Below are positions 44,427 to 53,470 of a stretch of 64,000 bases of DNA, in pieces; position 1 is the stretch's first letter, and every line of letters begins with the position of its first letter. Both the position numbers and the translations under genes were made by a program. Source of the DNA: Janibacter cremeus (lineage in GTDB: Bacteria; Actinomycetota; Actinomycetes; Actinomycetales; Dermatophilaceae); assembly GCF_029395675.1 (NCBI RefSeq), contig NZ_CP115184.1, forward strand, positions 744,001-808,000, given 5' to 3'. The notes beneath the pieces were generated by a model, which had not been told where the DNA came from, made no database searches, and saw only the letters and a list, made by a program, of their open reading frames with translations.

Positions 44427-45272
44427 TCAGTCAGGCACCACGTCGAAGGTGTCCGGGTCGGGACCGATCCGTCCGCTCGCACCCTGGTCGAGCGCGCTGA
44501 CCTCGGCCATCTCCTCCCCGGACAGGACGAAGTCGAGGATCTCGAGGTTCTCCTGCATCCGCGCCCGGCGCATCGACTTCGGGAAGATGATGTGGTCGCG
44601 CTGGAGGTGCCACCGCAGGGCCACCTGGGAGGCGGTCTTGCCGTGGCGCTCGCCGATGCGGGTCAGGACCTCGTCGTCGATGACCTTCCCCTGGGCGATG
44701 GGCGACCACGCCTCGATGCGGATGTCGTGCTCGAGGGAGGCGCTGCGCGCCTGCTCGTTGCCGAAGTAGGGGTGCAGCTCGATCTGGTTCACCGCGGGCA
44801 CCTCGCCGGTCTCGTCGATGATCCGGGAGAGGTGCGCGGGCTGGAAGTTGCTGACCCCCACCGAGCGGGCGCGACCGTCCTCGCGGAAGCCGGTCAGGGT
44901 CCGCCAGGTGGAGACGAAGTCGCCGTCGTAGCGCGTGGGCAGCGGCCAGTGGATCAGGAAGAGGTCGACCCGGTCGGTCCCCAGGCGGCGCAGGGTCTCC
45001 TCGAAGGAGCGCTCGGCGTCAGCCGGCCGGTGGTTGCCGTTGTTCAGCTTGCTGGTGATGAAGAGTTCCTCGCGGGGGATGCCGCTCTCCGCGATCGCCT
45101 GTCCGACGCCCTCCTCGTTGCCGTACATCTGGGCGGTGTCGATGTGCCGGTAGCCGACCTCGAGCGCGGCGCGGACCGTCTCTGCCGTGTCCTCGGGCGG
45201 GACCTGGAAGACGCCGAAACCGAGCTGGGGGATCGAGTGGCCGTCGTTGAGCTGGCTGGTGGGAATGTCCAT
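44427..45272 (-). CDS. aldo/keto reductase
   Basis: A 281-residue NADPH-dependent reductase with a TIM barrel. Catalytic tetrad residues are visible: Asp in YRHIDTA, Tyr in QMYGNEEGVG, Lys in ITSKLNN and His in LIHWPLP. The C-terminal FPKSMRRARMQENLEI binds the cofactor phosphate. This resembles 2,5-diketo-gluconate reductase-type AKR5 enzymes. The ATG at 45272 gives the standard length. Substrate unknown. Confidence 0.93.
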   Translation of the reverse strand: MDIPTSQLNDGHSIPQLGFGVFQVPPEDTAETVRAALEVGYRHIDTAQMYGNEEGVGQAIAESGIPREELFITSKLNNGNHRPADAERSFEETLRRLGTDRVDLFLIHWPLPTRYDGDFVSTWRTLTGFREDGRARSVGVSNFQPAHLSRIIDETGEVPAVNQIELHPYFGNEQARSASLEHDIRIEAWSPIAQGKVIDDEVLTRIGERHGKTASQVALRWHLQRDHIIFPKSMRRARMQENLEILDFVLSGEEMAEVSALDQGASGRIGPDPDTFDVVPD

Positions 45273-45370
45273 GGGTGGTACATCCCCGGGTGGCGGCGAT
45301 TCATTCCACGACCGCGGAAGGATGTGGAAAACCTCACGGTCGGTCCCGGGCTCTCGGCCATCGTGGAGGT

Positions 45371-47014
45371 ATGGACGAGATACCGCCCGAGGTCCCCGGC
45401 TACCGCCTGACCACACTCCTGGGCACCGGTGCGACCTCCCGGGTGTGGCGCGCGCGACGTGAGGCCGACGACGAGCTCGTCGCCGTCAAGGTCCTGCCAG
45501 GGGAGGCCGGTGAGGAGGCGGTGCGGGAGTTCGCCCTCCTGCAGCAGGCAGCGGGCGACCACGTGGTCACCCTCCACGAGACCCTCGCCCTCGACGGTCC
45601 GCAGGGTCCGGCGACGGCGCTGGTCCTCGAGCTGCTCTCCGGCGGCAGCCTCGGGGAGGTCGTCGCTGCCCGCGGCCACCTCACGCCGGGGGAGACGGTC
45701 ACGATCATCGCCCCCATCGCCCGGGCCCTCGGCGGACTGCACGAGCTGGGCATCGTCCACGGGGACATCAGCCCCGGCAATGTCCTGCTCGCCCCCACCG
45801 GGCGGCCCGCGCTGAGCGATCTGGGCTTCTCGCGCCTCACCGGCGAACCGCCCGGCGAGGTCCACGGCACCGACGGTTACGTCGCGCCCGAGGTCCTCGA
45901 GGGCGGCGAACCCACCCGCGGCAGTGACGTCCACGCCCTCGGCGCGCTGGCGTGGTTGTGCCTGACCGGCTCCCCGCCCGGGCACGTCACCGAGCGCGGC
46001 GACCTGCAGGTCCTCGTCCCCGACGCCCCGGAGCTGGTCCGCGTGATCCAGACCTGTCTCGTCAGCAGCCCGACCGCCCGGCCCGAGGCCGGCGAGGTCG
46101 CCCGCGCCGTCTTCGACTCCGCCCCTGCCGAGCCGATCCGCATCACCTCGCCCGGTGATGTCGCCAGCGGCCTGACCCGCCGCATCCGCGAGTCGGCCGC
46201 CGCGGACTCACTCGAGGTGCCGCAGTGGCAGCGGGAGCTCATGGCTGCACCCGAGCCCGAGCCCGCCCGCCGCTGGTGGCGGCGTCGGCCCGGGACGAAG
46301 GGGGCGACCGTCGCCAGGCGGTCGGCCCGCCATGCCTCGCCGGGGCCCCTCACGTCTCCGGCAGCCCGTGGAGCGCAGACGCCCCGTGGGGCGCGGGTAC
46401 CGCGGGACGACGCCCCGCTGAGCCCACCCCGGGCGATCGCCCGGGACGCGGCGGAGCGACCGGGATCGGGCCGGGTGGCCCTCGCCGTCGCCGTCGCGAT
46501 CGGTCTCGTCCTCGTGGGCCTCCTCATCCCCTGGCAGCTCTCCGGTGCGGGCGAGGCAGCCCGCGGTGGCCCGCTCCACGACCCGACGGTGGCGACCGAC
46601 GGAGCGGAGGAGGCGACCGGCGTCCGCACCGACAGGTCGGCGCCGGAGACGGCGCCGACGCGGCTGGCCCGCGAGCTGACCAGACTGCGGGAGCAGATGG
46701 TCCTCGACCTGGACACCGCGGTGCTGGAGCGGCTCGACGCGCCCGGCTCCCCGGCCGCCGAGCGGGACCGCGAGCTGATCGGGACGCTCACCGCCAGCGG
46801 GTCGCGCTACCGCGGTGTCGACCTGGCCGTGCGGTCGGCGCAGCTGGAGCGAGCCGGGGGACGGGTCGCGGTGCTGCGGATGACCAGCGATGCCGCGGCC
46901 TACACGGTCGTCGGCCCGGAGGGGGAGGAGCAGCGTCCGGCAGCGCACGGGCAGCAGGTCGACCTCGTGCTCGTCTGGGAGACCGGAGCGTGGCGGGTGC
47001 GGGACGTGCGGTGA
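45371..47014 (+). CDS. membrane-anchored Ser/Thr protein kinase-like protein, atypical motifs
   Basis: A 547-residue protein: kinase-like domain (about 1-270), basic/Pro-rich linker, one TM segment (about 370-390) and an extracytoplasmic domain of about 155 residues. The ATP-binding Lys is in VAVKVLPG. The catalytic loop reads HGDISPGNVLL (HRD replaced by HGD, Lys of DxKxxN replaced by Ser) and the metal motif is SDLGFSR (DLG for DFG). Catalytic Asp and Asn remain, so weak activity is possible, but a pseudokinase role is also possible. Confidence 0.85.
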   Translation: MDEIPPEVPGYRLTTLLGTGATSRVWRARREADDELVAVKVLPGEAGEEAVREFALLQQAAGDHVVTLHETLALDGPQGPATALVLELLSGGSLGEVVAARGHLTPGETVTIIAPIARALGGLHELGIVHGDISPGNVLLAPTGRPALSDLGFSRLTGEPPGEVHGTDGYVAPEVLEGGEPTRGSDVHALGALAWLCLTGSPPGHVTERGDLQVLVPDAPELVRVIQTCLVSSPTARPEAGEVARAVFDSAPAEPIRITSPGDVASGLTRRIRESAAADSLEVPQWQRELMAAPEPEPARRWWRRRPGTKGATVARRSARHASPGPLTSPAARGAQTPRGARVPRDDAPLSPPRAIARDAAERPGSGRVALAVAVAIGLVLVGLLIPWQLSGAGEAARGGPLHDPTVATDGAEEATGVRTDRSAPETAPTRLARELTRLREQMVLDLDTAVLERLDAPGSPAAERDRELIGTLTASGSRYRGVDLAVRSAQLERAGGRVAVLRMTSDAAAYTVVGPEGEEQRPAAHGQQVDLVLVWETGAWRVRDVR

Positions 47015-47017
47015 GGG

Positions 47018-47926
47018 TCAGTCGCGGGGGAAGAGCCAGTCCATCGCGTCGTCGAGCCGAGGGTGGGCGTGCTCGAAGCCGGCGCGCTGGAGCCGCTCGG
47101 GGACGACCCTGGCGGAGGCGAGCACCTCGTCGGCGAACTCGCCGAGGGCGGCGCGGATCGCCGTGCGCGGCGTCGGCACGAGGGCCGGGCGGTGCAGCCG
47201 TCTGCCGAGTGCGCGGGCCAGATCGCGCTGGCGCACGGGGTGCGGCGCGGTGACGTTCACCGGTCCGGTGATCGAGTCGTCCTCGATCAGTCGGATGTAG
47301 GCGGCGACGGTGTCGGCGAGGGTGATCCACGGCATGTACTGCCGTCCCGAGCCGAGTGGTCCGCCGATGCCGAGCCTGCCGACGCGCAGCATCGGCGTCA
47401 GGGCGCCGCCGGTCATGGTCAGGACGATGCCGGTGCGGGCGTGCGCGACGGGGATGCCCGCGTCCTTCGCCGGGGTGGTCGCACCCTCCCAGTCGCGGAC
47501 GACGCCGGCCAGGAAGGTCGTCGCCGGCGTCGAGTGCTCGGTGAGGATCTCGTCGCCGCGATCGCCGTAGATGGCGATCCCGGATGCGGTCACGAGCCGG
47601 GTCGGTCCGGCACCCTCGGCCAGCACCCGTGAGACCAGATCGGTGCCGTCGACGCGTGAGGCGTGGATCGTGGCCTTGTACTCGGGCGTCCAGCGGTGGT
47701 CGCCGACGCCCGCTCCGGCCAGGTGCACGACCGTGTCGACGTTGGCGAGGTGCCCCGGCGTGAGGTGGCCCGCGTCCGGGTTCCATCGGCGCTCGTGGGG
47801 CTCGCTCGGCTCCCGGCGCACGAGGTGGAGGACGTCGTGGCCGCGTTCGCGCAGGGAACGCGACAGCGCGCCGCCGATCAGCCCGGAGGAACCGGTGATG
47901 GCGACGCGCTGTCGGGGTGCGGACAT
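47018..47926 (-). CDS. TIGR01777 family epimerase/SDR protein
   Basis: A 302-residue extended SDR. The cofactor motif is ITGSSGLIGGAL at the N-terminus; ASGIAIYGDRG and the C-terminal GEFADEVLASARVVP are typical of the TIGR01777 (DUF1731-tailed) family. The canonical YxxxK is replaced by the family's own pattern. ATG at 47926 lies one base after the sucB stop, so it is probably cotranscribed with sucB. No substrate is established. Confidence 0.9.
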   Translation of the reverse strand: MSAPRQRVAITGSSGLIGGALSRSLRERGHDVLHLVRREPSEPHERRWNPDAGHLTPGHLANVDTVVHLAGAGVGDHRWTPEYKATIHASRVDGTDLVSRVLAEGAGPTRLVTASGIAIYGDRGDEILTEHSTPATTFLAGVVRDWEGATTPAKDAGIPVAHARTGIVLTMTGGALTPMLRVGRLGIGGPLGSGRQYMPWITLADTVAAYIRLIEDDSITGPVNVTAPHPVRQRDLARALGRRLHRPALVPTPRTAIRAALGEFADEVLASARVVPERLQRAGFEHAHPRLDDAMDWLFPRD

Positions 47927-47927
47927 G

Positions 47928-49880
47928 TCAGGCCTCGAAGTTGCCCTCCTCGAGACGGGCCTTGACGGTCCCGAGGAAACGAGCGGCGTCGGCACCATCG
48001 ACGACCCGGTGGTCGTAGGACATCGCCAGGTACATCATCGACCGGATGGCGATGGTCTCGCCTCCGTCCTCCGAGTTGACGACGACCGGACGGCGCACGA
48101 TCGACCCGGTGCCGAGCATGCCGACCTGCGGCTGGTTGAGGATCGGCGTGTCGAAGAGCGCCCCGCGGCTGCCGGTGTTGGTGATGGTGAAGGTGCCACC
48201 AGCCAGGTCGTCCGGCGTGATCTTCTTGTTGCGGGTGCGGTCGGCGACGTCCGCGATCGCGCGGGCGAGCCCGGCGAGGTTGAGGTCGCCGGCGTTCTTG
48301 ACCACCGGGGTGATCAGACCGCCCTCGGTGTCCACGGCGATCGAGAGGTTCTCGTCCTTGTGGTAGACGATCTCCTCGCCCTCGACGCTGGCATTGACAC
48401 CGGGGTGGGCCTTGAGCGCCTCGGCCGTCGCCAGGGCGATGAACGGCAGGAAGGACAGCTTCGTGCCCTCGCGACGCTGGAACTCCGCCTTGGCGGCGTC
48501 CCGGACGCGCGAGACCTTGGTCATGTCGACCTCGACGACCGTGGTCAGCTGGGCGCTGACCTGCAGCGACTCCACCATCCGCTTGGCGATGACCTTGCGC
48601 AGGCGCGACATCGGCTCACGGGTCCCGCGCTTGGACTGCGGGACGTTGGACTCCAGGCCCGCGGGGACGGCGCCACCATCAGCGGCTGCTGCCGGTGCGG
48701 ATGCGGCCGGAGCCTCCTGCTGGGCCGGAGCAGCCTCCTGCGGCTGGTTCTTCGCCTTGGCGGCGTCGAGGACGTCCTGCTTGCGGATGCGACCACCGAT
48801 GCCGGTGCCCTCGACCTGCGCGAGGTCGATGTCGTTGTCCGCGGCGAGCTTGCGCACGAGCGGCGTGACGTAGGCGGCGGCGTCGGAGGGCCCGCTCGAC
48901 GACGCGGACTCCTTCTTCGGCTCCTCGGCCTTGGGCTCGGGCTTGGACTCCTTCTTGGGCTCCTCGGCCTTGGGCTCGGGCTTGGACTCCTTCTTGGGCT
49001 CCTCGGCCTTGGGCTCGGGCTTGGACTCCTTCTTGGGCTCCTCGGCCTTGGGCTCGGGCTTGGACTCCTTCTTGGGCTCCTCGGCCTTGGGCTCGGGCTT
49101 GGACTCCTTCTTGGGCTCCTCGGCCTTGGGCTCGGGCTTCGGCTCCTCCTTGGGCTCCTCGGCCTTCGGCTCCTCCTTGGACCCGCCACCGGAGCCACCG
49201 ACGATCGCGAGGTCGGCGCCGACCTCCACGGTCTGGTCCTCCTCGACGAGGATCTTGGTCAGCGTGCCGGCCACGGGGGAGGGGATCTCGGTGTCGACCT
49301 TGTCGGTGGAGACCTCGAGCAGGGGCTCGTCGACCTCGACCTCGTCGCCCTCGGACTTCAGCCACCGCGAGATGGTGCCCTCGGTGACCGACTCACCCAG
49401 CGCGGGCATCGAGACGGTCGTCCCGTCGCCGTCGTCACCGGACGACTTCTCCGCGGCGGGCGCGGACTCGGACTCCTCGGCGTCCTCGGAGGACGTGTCG
49501 GAGGACTCGGCCTGCGCCGGCTCCTCCTCCGTGTCGTCGGAGGACTCCGCCTCGGAGGTCTCCTCGGCGGGGGCCTCCTCGGACTCGGGCTCCTCGTCCT
49601 CGGACTCGTCGGTGGAGTCGTCGCCGGACGAGGCCGGGGCCTCACCGTCACCGATGACCGCGAGGTCGGCTCCGACCTCGACGGTGTCGTCCTCCTCGGC
49701 AAGGATCTCCTGGATCGTCCCCGCCACGGGCGAGGGGATCTCGGTGTCGACCTTGTCGGTGGAGACCTCGAGCAGAGGCTCATCCACCTCGACCGTGTCA
49801 CCGACGTTCTTGAGCCATCGCGTCACGGTGCCCTCGGTCACGGACTCACCCAGCGCCGGCATGGTCACCCGCTCAGACAT
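47928..49880 (-). CDS. sucB: dihydrolipoamide succinyltransferase (E2), two lipoyl domains
   Basis: A 650-residue E2 component of the 2-oxoglutarate (or pyruvate) dehydrogenase complex. Two lipoyl domains (about 1-78 and 155-232) each carry the lipoylated Lys in [11 protein letters not shown]. They are joined by acidic/Ser-rich linkers, one with six 13-residue repeats. The subunit-binding domain is [20 protein letters not shown], and the catalytic core ends with [16 protein letters not shown] (His and Asp). In actinobacteria this SucB is usually shared by both complexes. Adjacent lpdA supplies E3. Confidence 0.95.
   Translation of the reverse strand: MSERVTMPALGESVTEGTVTRWLKNVGDTVEVDEPLLEVSTDKVDTEIPSPVAGTIQEILAEEDDTVEVGADLAVIGDGEAPASSGDDSTDESEDEEPESEEAPAEETSEAESSDDTEEEPAQAESSDTSSEDAEESESAPAAEKSSGDDGDGTTVSMPALGESVTEGTISRWLKSEGDEVEVDEPLLEVSTDKVDTEIPSPVAGTLTKILVEEDQTVEVGADLAIVGGSGGGSKEEPKAEEPKEEPKPEPKAEEPKKESKPEPKAEEPKKESKPEPKAEEPKKESKPEPKAEEPKKESKPEPKAEEPKKESKPEPKAEEPKKESASSSGPSDAAAYVTPLVRKLAADNDIDLAQVEGTGIGGRIRKQDVLDAAKAKNQPQEAAPAQQEAPAASAPAAAADGGAVPAGLESNVPQSKRGTREPMSRLRKVIAKRMVESLQVSAQLTTVVEVDMTKVSRVRDAAKAEFQRREGTKLSFLPFIALATAEALKAHPGVNASVEGEEIVYHKDENLSIAVDTEGGLITPVVKNAGDLNLAGLARAIADVADRTRNKKITPDDLAGGTFTITNTGSRGALFDTPILNQPQVGMLGTGSIVRRPVVVNSEDGGETIAIRSMMYLAMSYDHRVVDGADAARFLGTVKARLEEGNFEA
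48907..49140 (-). repeat. six 39-bp tandem repeats encoding the E2 linker
   Basis: Six near-identical 39-base units (start points 48907, 48946, 48985, 49024, 49063, 49102) encode the 13-residue repeat [13 protein letters not shown]. The repeat forms a charged, Pro-rich flexible linker between the second lipoyl and the subunit-binding domain. Such tandem DNA repeats are prone to copy-number change. Confidence 0.9.
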
Positions 49881-50020
49881 GCGCCTCTGCTCCTTCTATC
49901 GAGATGGGATACGTCACAGACTCTCATGAGTCCTTGTCCAGATGGTTCACGGGCTCGCCATGTATCGGCCCGATCCCGACGTCGCCGCAGGACGGGGCGG
50001 ACCGCGGCCCGACGCACCCG

Positions 50021-50041
50021 CACCCGGGCACGGCCCGGGTG
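50021..50041 (-). terminator. hairpin after lpdA
   Basis: CACCCGGGC-ACG-GCCCGGGTG forms a 9-bp perfect stem with a three-base loop, 59 bases downstream of the lpdA stop and upstream of sucB. Probably terminates lpdA. Confidence 0.5.
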
Positions 50042-50099
50042 GGTGGAGCGGGTCTCGATGCTCATGTGTCTCCGCGTCGCTCGTGTGTTCCCGTACAGC

Positions 50100-51509
50100 C
50101 TATGCGTGTGCGTGCAGCGGTCGTCCAGCGGCGAGCATGGCGGCCTCGCCGAGCGCCTCGCTCTGGGTGGGGTGGGCGTGCACCAGCGGGGTGATGTCCT
50201 CCGGGTGGGCCTCCCACCCGACGGCCAGCTGGGCCTCGCTGATCAGCTCGCTGACGCCGAGGCCGATCATGTGCACACCGAGCACCGGACCGTCCTTCTC
50301 GCGGACCAGGGTGACCGATCCGCTCGTGCCCCGGATGAGGCTGCGGCCGTTGCCGCCCAGGGGATACGTGACCGTCTCGACCACGCGGCCCTCGCCCAGA
50401 ACCCCCTTCGCACCGTCCGCGGTGAGCCCGACCGAGGCGATCTCCGGGTCGCTGTAGGTGACCTTGGGGACGGTCACGTCCTCGACCGGCGCGGGCTCGA
50501 GACCGGCGACGTCCTCGGCGACGAAGATGCCGTGGGCGAAGCCGCGGTGGGCCAGCTGCGGCCCCGGGACGAGGTCACCGACCGCGCGCACGCCGTCGAC
50601 ATTCGTGCGCAGCCGCTCGTCGGTCGGCACGAAGCCACGCTCGGTCGCGACCCCGGCGTCCTCCAGGCCGATGCCCTCGCCGCGCGGACCGCGCCCGACG
50701 GCGACGAGGACGAGGTCGACCTCCAGCGGGTCGCCCTCCTCGAGGTGGACGACGGCGCGCGAGTCGTCGGCGTCGACTGAGGCGACCTTCGTGGAGGTGA
50801 GGGTCGTGATCTTGCGCTTCTTGAACTCGCGCGTGAGCTGCTTGGAGATCGCCGGCTCCTCGCCGGCGACGATCCGGTCGAGCGCCTCGACGATCGTCAC
50901 CTCGGCACCGAAGCTGCGCAGCATCGAGGCGAACTCCACCCCGATGACCCCGCCACCGAGGACGGCCACCCGCTGCGGGATCTCGGCGAGGCTCATCGCC
51001 TGGTCGCTCGTCATCACTCGCGGTCCGAGCTCGATGCCCGGGATGGTCTTCGCGTAGGAACCGGTGGCCAGCACCACCGTCGTCCCGGTGACCTCACGGG
51101 TCCCCTCCGAGGTCTCGACCGAGACGGTGTGGGCGTCCACGAGGCGCCCCCGGCCCGTGACGACCTCGATGTCGGCCTGCCCGATGAGGCCGGTCAGGCC
51201 CTTGTACAGCTGCCCGACGATCTTGTCCTTGCGGGCGTGCAGCGCCTCGGTGTCGATCCCCTCGAAGGTGGTGCGCACCCCGTGCGCGGCCCCGTTGCGT
51301 GCCCCGTCGGCGATCTCGGCCGCGTGCAGCAGCGCCTTGGTCGGGATGCACCCGCGGTGCAGGCAGGTCCCGCCGATCTTGTCCTCCTCCACGAGCGCGA
51401 CCTTCAGGTCGAGTTGCGCGGCGCGCAGGGCGCAGGCGTAGCCGCCGCTGCCGGCACCGAGGATGACGAGGTCGAAGGGGGACGAGGTCGAGGTCGTGGG
51501 GTCGGCCAC
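50100..51509 (-). CDS. lpdA: dihydrolipoyl dehydrogenase
   Basis: A 469-residue flavoprotein, E3 of 2-oxoacid dehydrogenase and glycine cleavage systems. The FAD motif is VILGAGSGGYACAL, the redox disulfide is GGTCLHRGCIPTKALL, and the active-site base lies in HAHPTQSEALGEAA. A GTG start at 51509 is preferred because AAGGAG lies six bases upstream; an ATG six codons earlier is the alternative. It is upstream of sucB in the same direction with 219 bases between. Confidence 0.96.
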   Translation of the reverse strand: MADPTTSTSSPFDLVILGAGSGGYACALRAAQLDLKVALVEEDKIGGTCLHRGCIPTKALLHAAEIADGARNGAAHGVRTTFEGIDTEALHARKDKIVGQLYKGLTGLIGQADIEVVTGRGRLVDAHTVSVETSEGTREVTGTTVVLATGSYAKTIPGIELGPRVMTSDQAMSLAEIPQRVAVLGGGVIGVEFASMLRSFGAEVTIVEALDRIVAGEEPAISKQLTREFKKRKITTLTSTKVASVDADDSRAVVHLEEGDPLEVDLVLVAVGRGPRGEGIGLEDAGVATERGFVPTDERLRTNVDGVRAVGDLVPGPQLAHRGFAHGIFVAEDVAGLEPAPVEDVTVPKVTYSDPEIASVGLTADGAKGVLGEGRVVETVTYPLGGNGRSLIRGTSGSVTLVREKDGPVLGVHMIGLGVSELISEAQLAVGWEAHPEDITPLVHAHPTQSEALGEAAMLAAGRPLHAHA

Positions 51510-51631
51510 GGGGTGCTCCTTTTGCATGGACTGTGTCCGGGGTCACGGACGGACCCCAGCGTAGAGCGTGCGTCGGTCACCACAGCACAACGGTCGCCGC
51601 GCTCTGGCCATCGGCAACGTGCGCCGGGCGC

Positions 51632-51679
51632 GGTTATCGACTGATGGCCCGGCAATAACCGGGTCATCAGTCGATAACC
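51632..51679. repeat. 21-bp-arm hairpin with six-base loop
   Basis: Arms 51632-51652 and 51659-51679 pair over 21 positions with one G-U; the left arm begins GGTTATCGACTGATG and the loop is CAATAA. The arms are less GC-rich at their ends than local DNA. Could be a mobile-element remnant, a protein-binding palindrome, or an mRNA structure ahead of lpdA. Confidence 0.75.
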
Positions 51680-51727
51680 ACGTCATCGACTCGCTGTCAC
51701 CGCGGTCGACCGGTGATGTCGAACGGA

Positions 51728-51836
51728 CGCAGGGTGGGGGTTGGCCCGACTCATGGACGAAGCCGGCGCACCTCGCCGTCGTGAGGAGACGGGAGACGAC
51801 GCCGGCTTCGTCCATAGGGCCACCCCCAGCCCTGCG
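51728..51836. repeat. 109-bp interrupted inverted repeat
   Basis: A perfect 16-bp inner inverted repeat, ATGGACGAAGCCGGCG (51753-51768) and its complement (51800-51815), is extended by GGCCC/GGGCC, GGGGG/CCCCC and outer CGCAGGG/CCCTGCG segments with small bulges. The 31-base loop also contains short arms. Size and symmetry resemble a MITE or a palindromic intergenic unit. It lies downstream of pepA and may also terminate it. Confidence 0.7.
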
Positions 51837-51878
51837 GGAGCGGAAGGCGTCCGGTGACTGCGCTGACAGCGCTGAGGA

Positions 51879-53387
51879 TCAGGCCAGGGAGGCGATGTGC
51901 TCCAGGAGGGTGCCGACGGCGACGCCGGTGCCGCCCTTGGGCACGTGGCCCCACGGGCTGCCCTCGTTGAAGGACGGGCCGGCGATGTCCAGGTGCGCCC
52001 AGGGGATGGTGTTGCCCTTCGCGTCCTTGGCGAACTCCTGCAGGAACAGGCCCGCCGTCAGGGCGCCACCCATGCGGTCGCCCTTGTGGGCGATGTCGGC
52101 CACCGCGGAGTCGAGCGTCGCGCGCAGGTCGGTCGGCAGCGGCAGGGGCCAGCTCGGCTCGTCCGCGCGCTCGGCCGCGCTGGTGATCGACTGGCGGACC
52201 GTGTCGTCGTTGCCCATGACGCCGAAGATCTTCGGGCCGAGCGCGACGACGCAGGCGCCGGTGAGGGTGGCGACGTCGAGGATCTGGTCGGGCCCGGACT
52301 CGGCGGCCAGGCACATGCCGTCGGCGAGGACCATGCGGCCCTCGGCGTCGGTGTCCAGGATCTCCACGGTCGTGCCGTTGCGCATGGTGACGACGTCACT
52401 GGGGCGCTGGGCGTTCGCGCCGGGCATGTTCTCCGCGAGGCAGAGGTAGCCGGTCACGGCGACGGGCAGACCGAGCTCGGCAGCGGCGACGACGGTCGCG
52501 GCGACGGCGGCTGCGCCGGCCATGTCGGACTTCATGGTCAGCATGCCCGCGGAGGGCTTGAGGCACACGCCACCGGTGTCGAAGGTGATGCCCTTGCCGA
52601 CCAGCGCAACGTGGGGGACCTTCTTCGAGCGGGGCGCGTAGGAGAGGGTGACGATCCGCGGCGGTCGCGTGCTGCCCTGACCGACGCCGGTGATGCCGCC
52701 GAAGCCGCCGTCGGCCAGCGCCTTCTCGTCGAGGACCTTGACGGTGAGCTTGCCGGGGGAGGCCTTCGCGACCTCCTGCACCGTCTCGGCGAAGGACTGC
52801 GGGTAGAGCAGGTTGGGCGCGGTGTTGACCAGGTCGCGGGCCCAGGAGACGTTGCGCGCGACGGTGCTCGCGTGCTCGATGACCTCCTTGGGCGAGGCCT
52901 TGCGGTCGAGGTCGGAGAAGACCGTGATCTCCCGGTCGCCACCCTCGTCCGCGGCCGACTTGTGCGCGGTGAAGGTGTACGCGCCGGAGGCGGCGCCCTC
53001 GGCGATGGCGGCGAGCTCGGCCGCGTCGTCGTGGGGGAGGGCGAGTGCGACGGAGCCCTTGCCGGCGCTCCGGACGGCCGCACCCGCAGCGCGACGAAGG
53101 GAGTCCGAGCCGGCCCGGCCCCCGTCCGCCGCGGCGTCCTTCCCGAGGCCGACGAGGACGACGACGTCCGCCTTGAGGCCGGGAACGGCCGGGACGATCG
53201 TCGTCGAGGCGACCTTGGCGTCGACGTCGAGCGAGGGCAGGACGGCGTCCAGGTGCTTTGCGGCGGTCCTCGGCAGGGCGGACGAGGCACGCACGGCCAC
53301 CTCGTCCCCGGAGCCGACGACGCCGATCACCAGGGATCGGCCGGACCAGGCGGAGTAGGAGCGAGTGCCGAGCATCAACGTGGTCAC
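51879..53387 (-). CDS. pepA: leucyl aminopeptidase
   Basis: A 502-residue M17 metallo-aminopeptidase. The metal/catalytic blocks are GKGITFDTGGVCLKP, TMKSDMAGAAAV (metal Lys, Asp) and ILDTDAEGRMVLADG, the family signature with catalytic Arg. GTG at 53387 gives the expected length; AAAGG lies ten bases upstream. It acts in cytosolic peptide turnover, forming hexamers in the family. Divergent from gcvT with 83 bases between starts. Confidence 0.95.
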   Translation of the reverse strand: MTTLMLGTRSYSAWSGRSLVIGVVGSGDEVAVRASSALPRTAAKHLDAVLPSLDVDAKVASTTIVPAVPGLKADVVVLVGLGKDAAADGGRAGSDSLRRAAGAAVRSAGKGSVALALPHDDAAELAAIAEGAASGAYTFTAHKSAADEGGDREITVFSDLDRKASPKEVIEHASTVARNVSWARDLVNTAPNLLYPQSFAETVQEVAKASPGKLTVKVLDEKALADGGFGGITGVGQGSTRPPRIVTLSYAPRSKKVPHVALVGKGITFDTGGVCLKPSAGMLTMKSDMAGAAAVAATVVAAAELGLPVAVTGYLCLAENMPGANAQRPSDVVTMRNGTTVEILDTDAEGRMVLADGMCLAAESGPDQILDVATLTGACVVALGPKIFGVMGNDDTVRQSITSAAERADEPSWPLPLPTDLRATLDSAVADIAHKGDRMGGALTAGLFLQEFAKDAKGNTIPWAHLDIAGPSFNEGSPWGHVPKGGTGVAVGTLLEHIASLA

Positions 53388-53457
53388 GTCGGGGGAACCT
53401 TTCGGTCGTGTCTTGGTGGTCGTGCCAACAGGGAGGCTATCCCGTAGGGCGAGACGG

Positions 53458-53463
53458 TAGCGT
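53458..53463 (+). promoter_or_regulatory. -10 box (TAGCGT), leaderless start of gcvT
   Basis: TAGCGT ends seven bases before the ATG at 53471, with no ribosome binding site between. The interval is too short for a glycine riboswitch, so none precedes this gcvT. Confidence 0.5.
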
Positions 53464-53470
53464 GCGTCAC

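Larger units (their letters stand above)
51510..51878. other. intergenic region between lpdA and pepA
   Basis: Both flanking genes are on the minus strand: pepA ends at 51879 and lpdA starts at 51509. The region holds two long inverted repeats (listed separately), a small hairpin GCGCTG-A-CAGCGC (51860-51872) just after the pepA stop, and the lpdA promoter. A TACGCT box (minus strand, about 51562-51567) is a possible -10. No convincing gene is present. Confidence 0.6.

Noticed and set aside
48907-49140. Non-coding tandem repeat or CRISPR
   Set aside because: The 39-base period encodes the in-frame linker of SucB.
47571-50780. A plus-strand open frame of 1,069 codons antisense to sucB and lpdA
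   Set aside because: High-GC third positions keep antisense frames open; it has no RBS, and its repetitive Leu/Gly stretch mirrors the SucB linker repeats.
51543-51815. A 90-codon minus-strand ORF in the lpdA-pepA gap
   Set aside because: It starts inside one inverted repeat, runs through the other, has no RBS and no recognisable domain.
53388-53470. Glycine riboswitch upstream of gcvT
   Set aside because: The interval is only 83 bases shared with the divergent pepA promoter, and the -10 box lies seven bases from the ATG.
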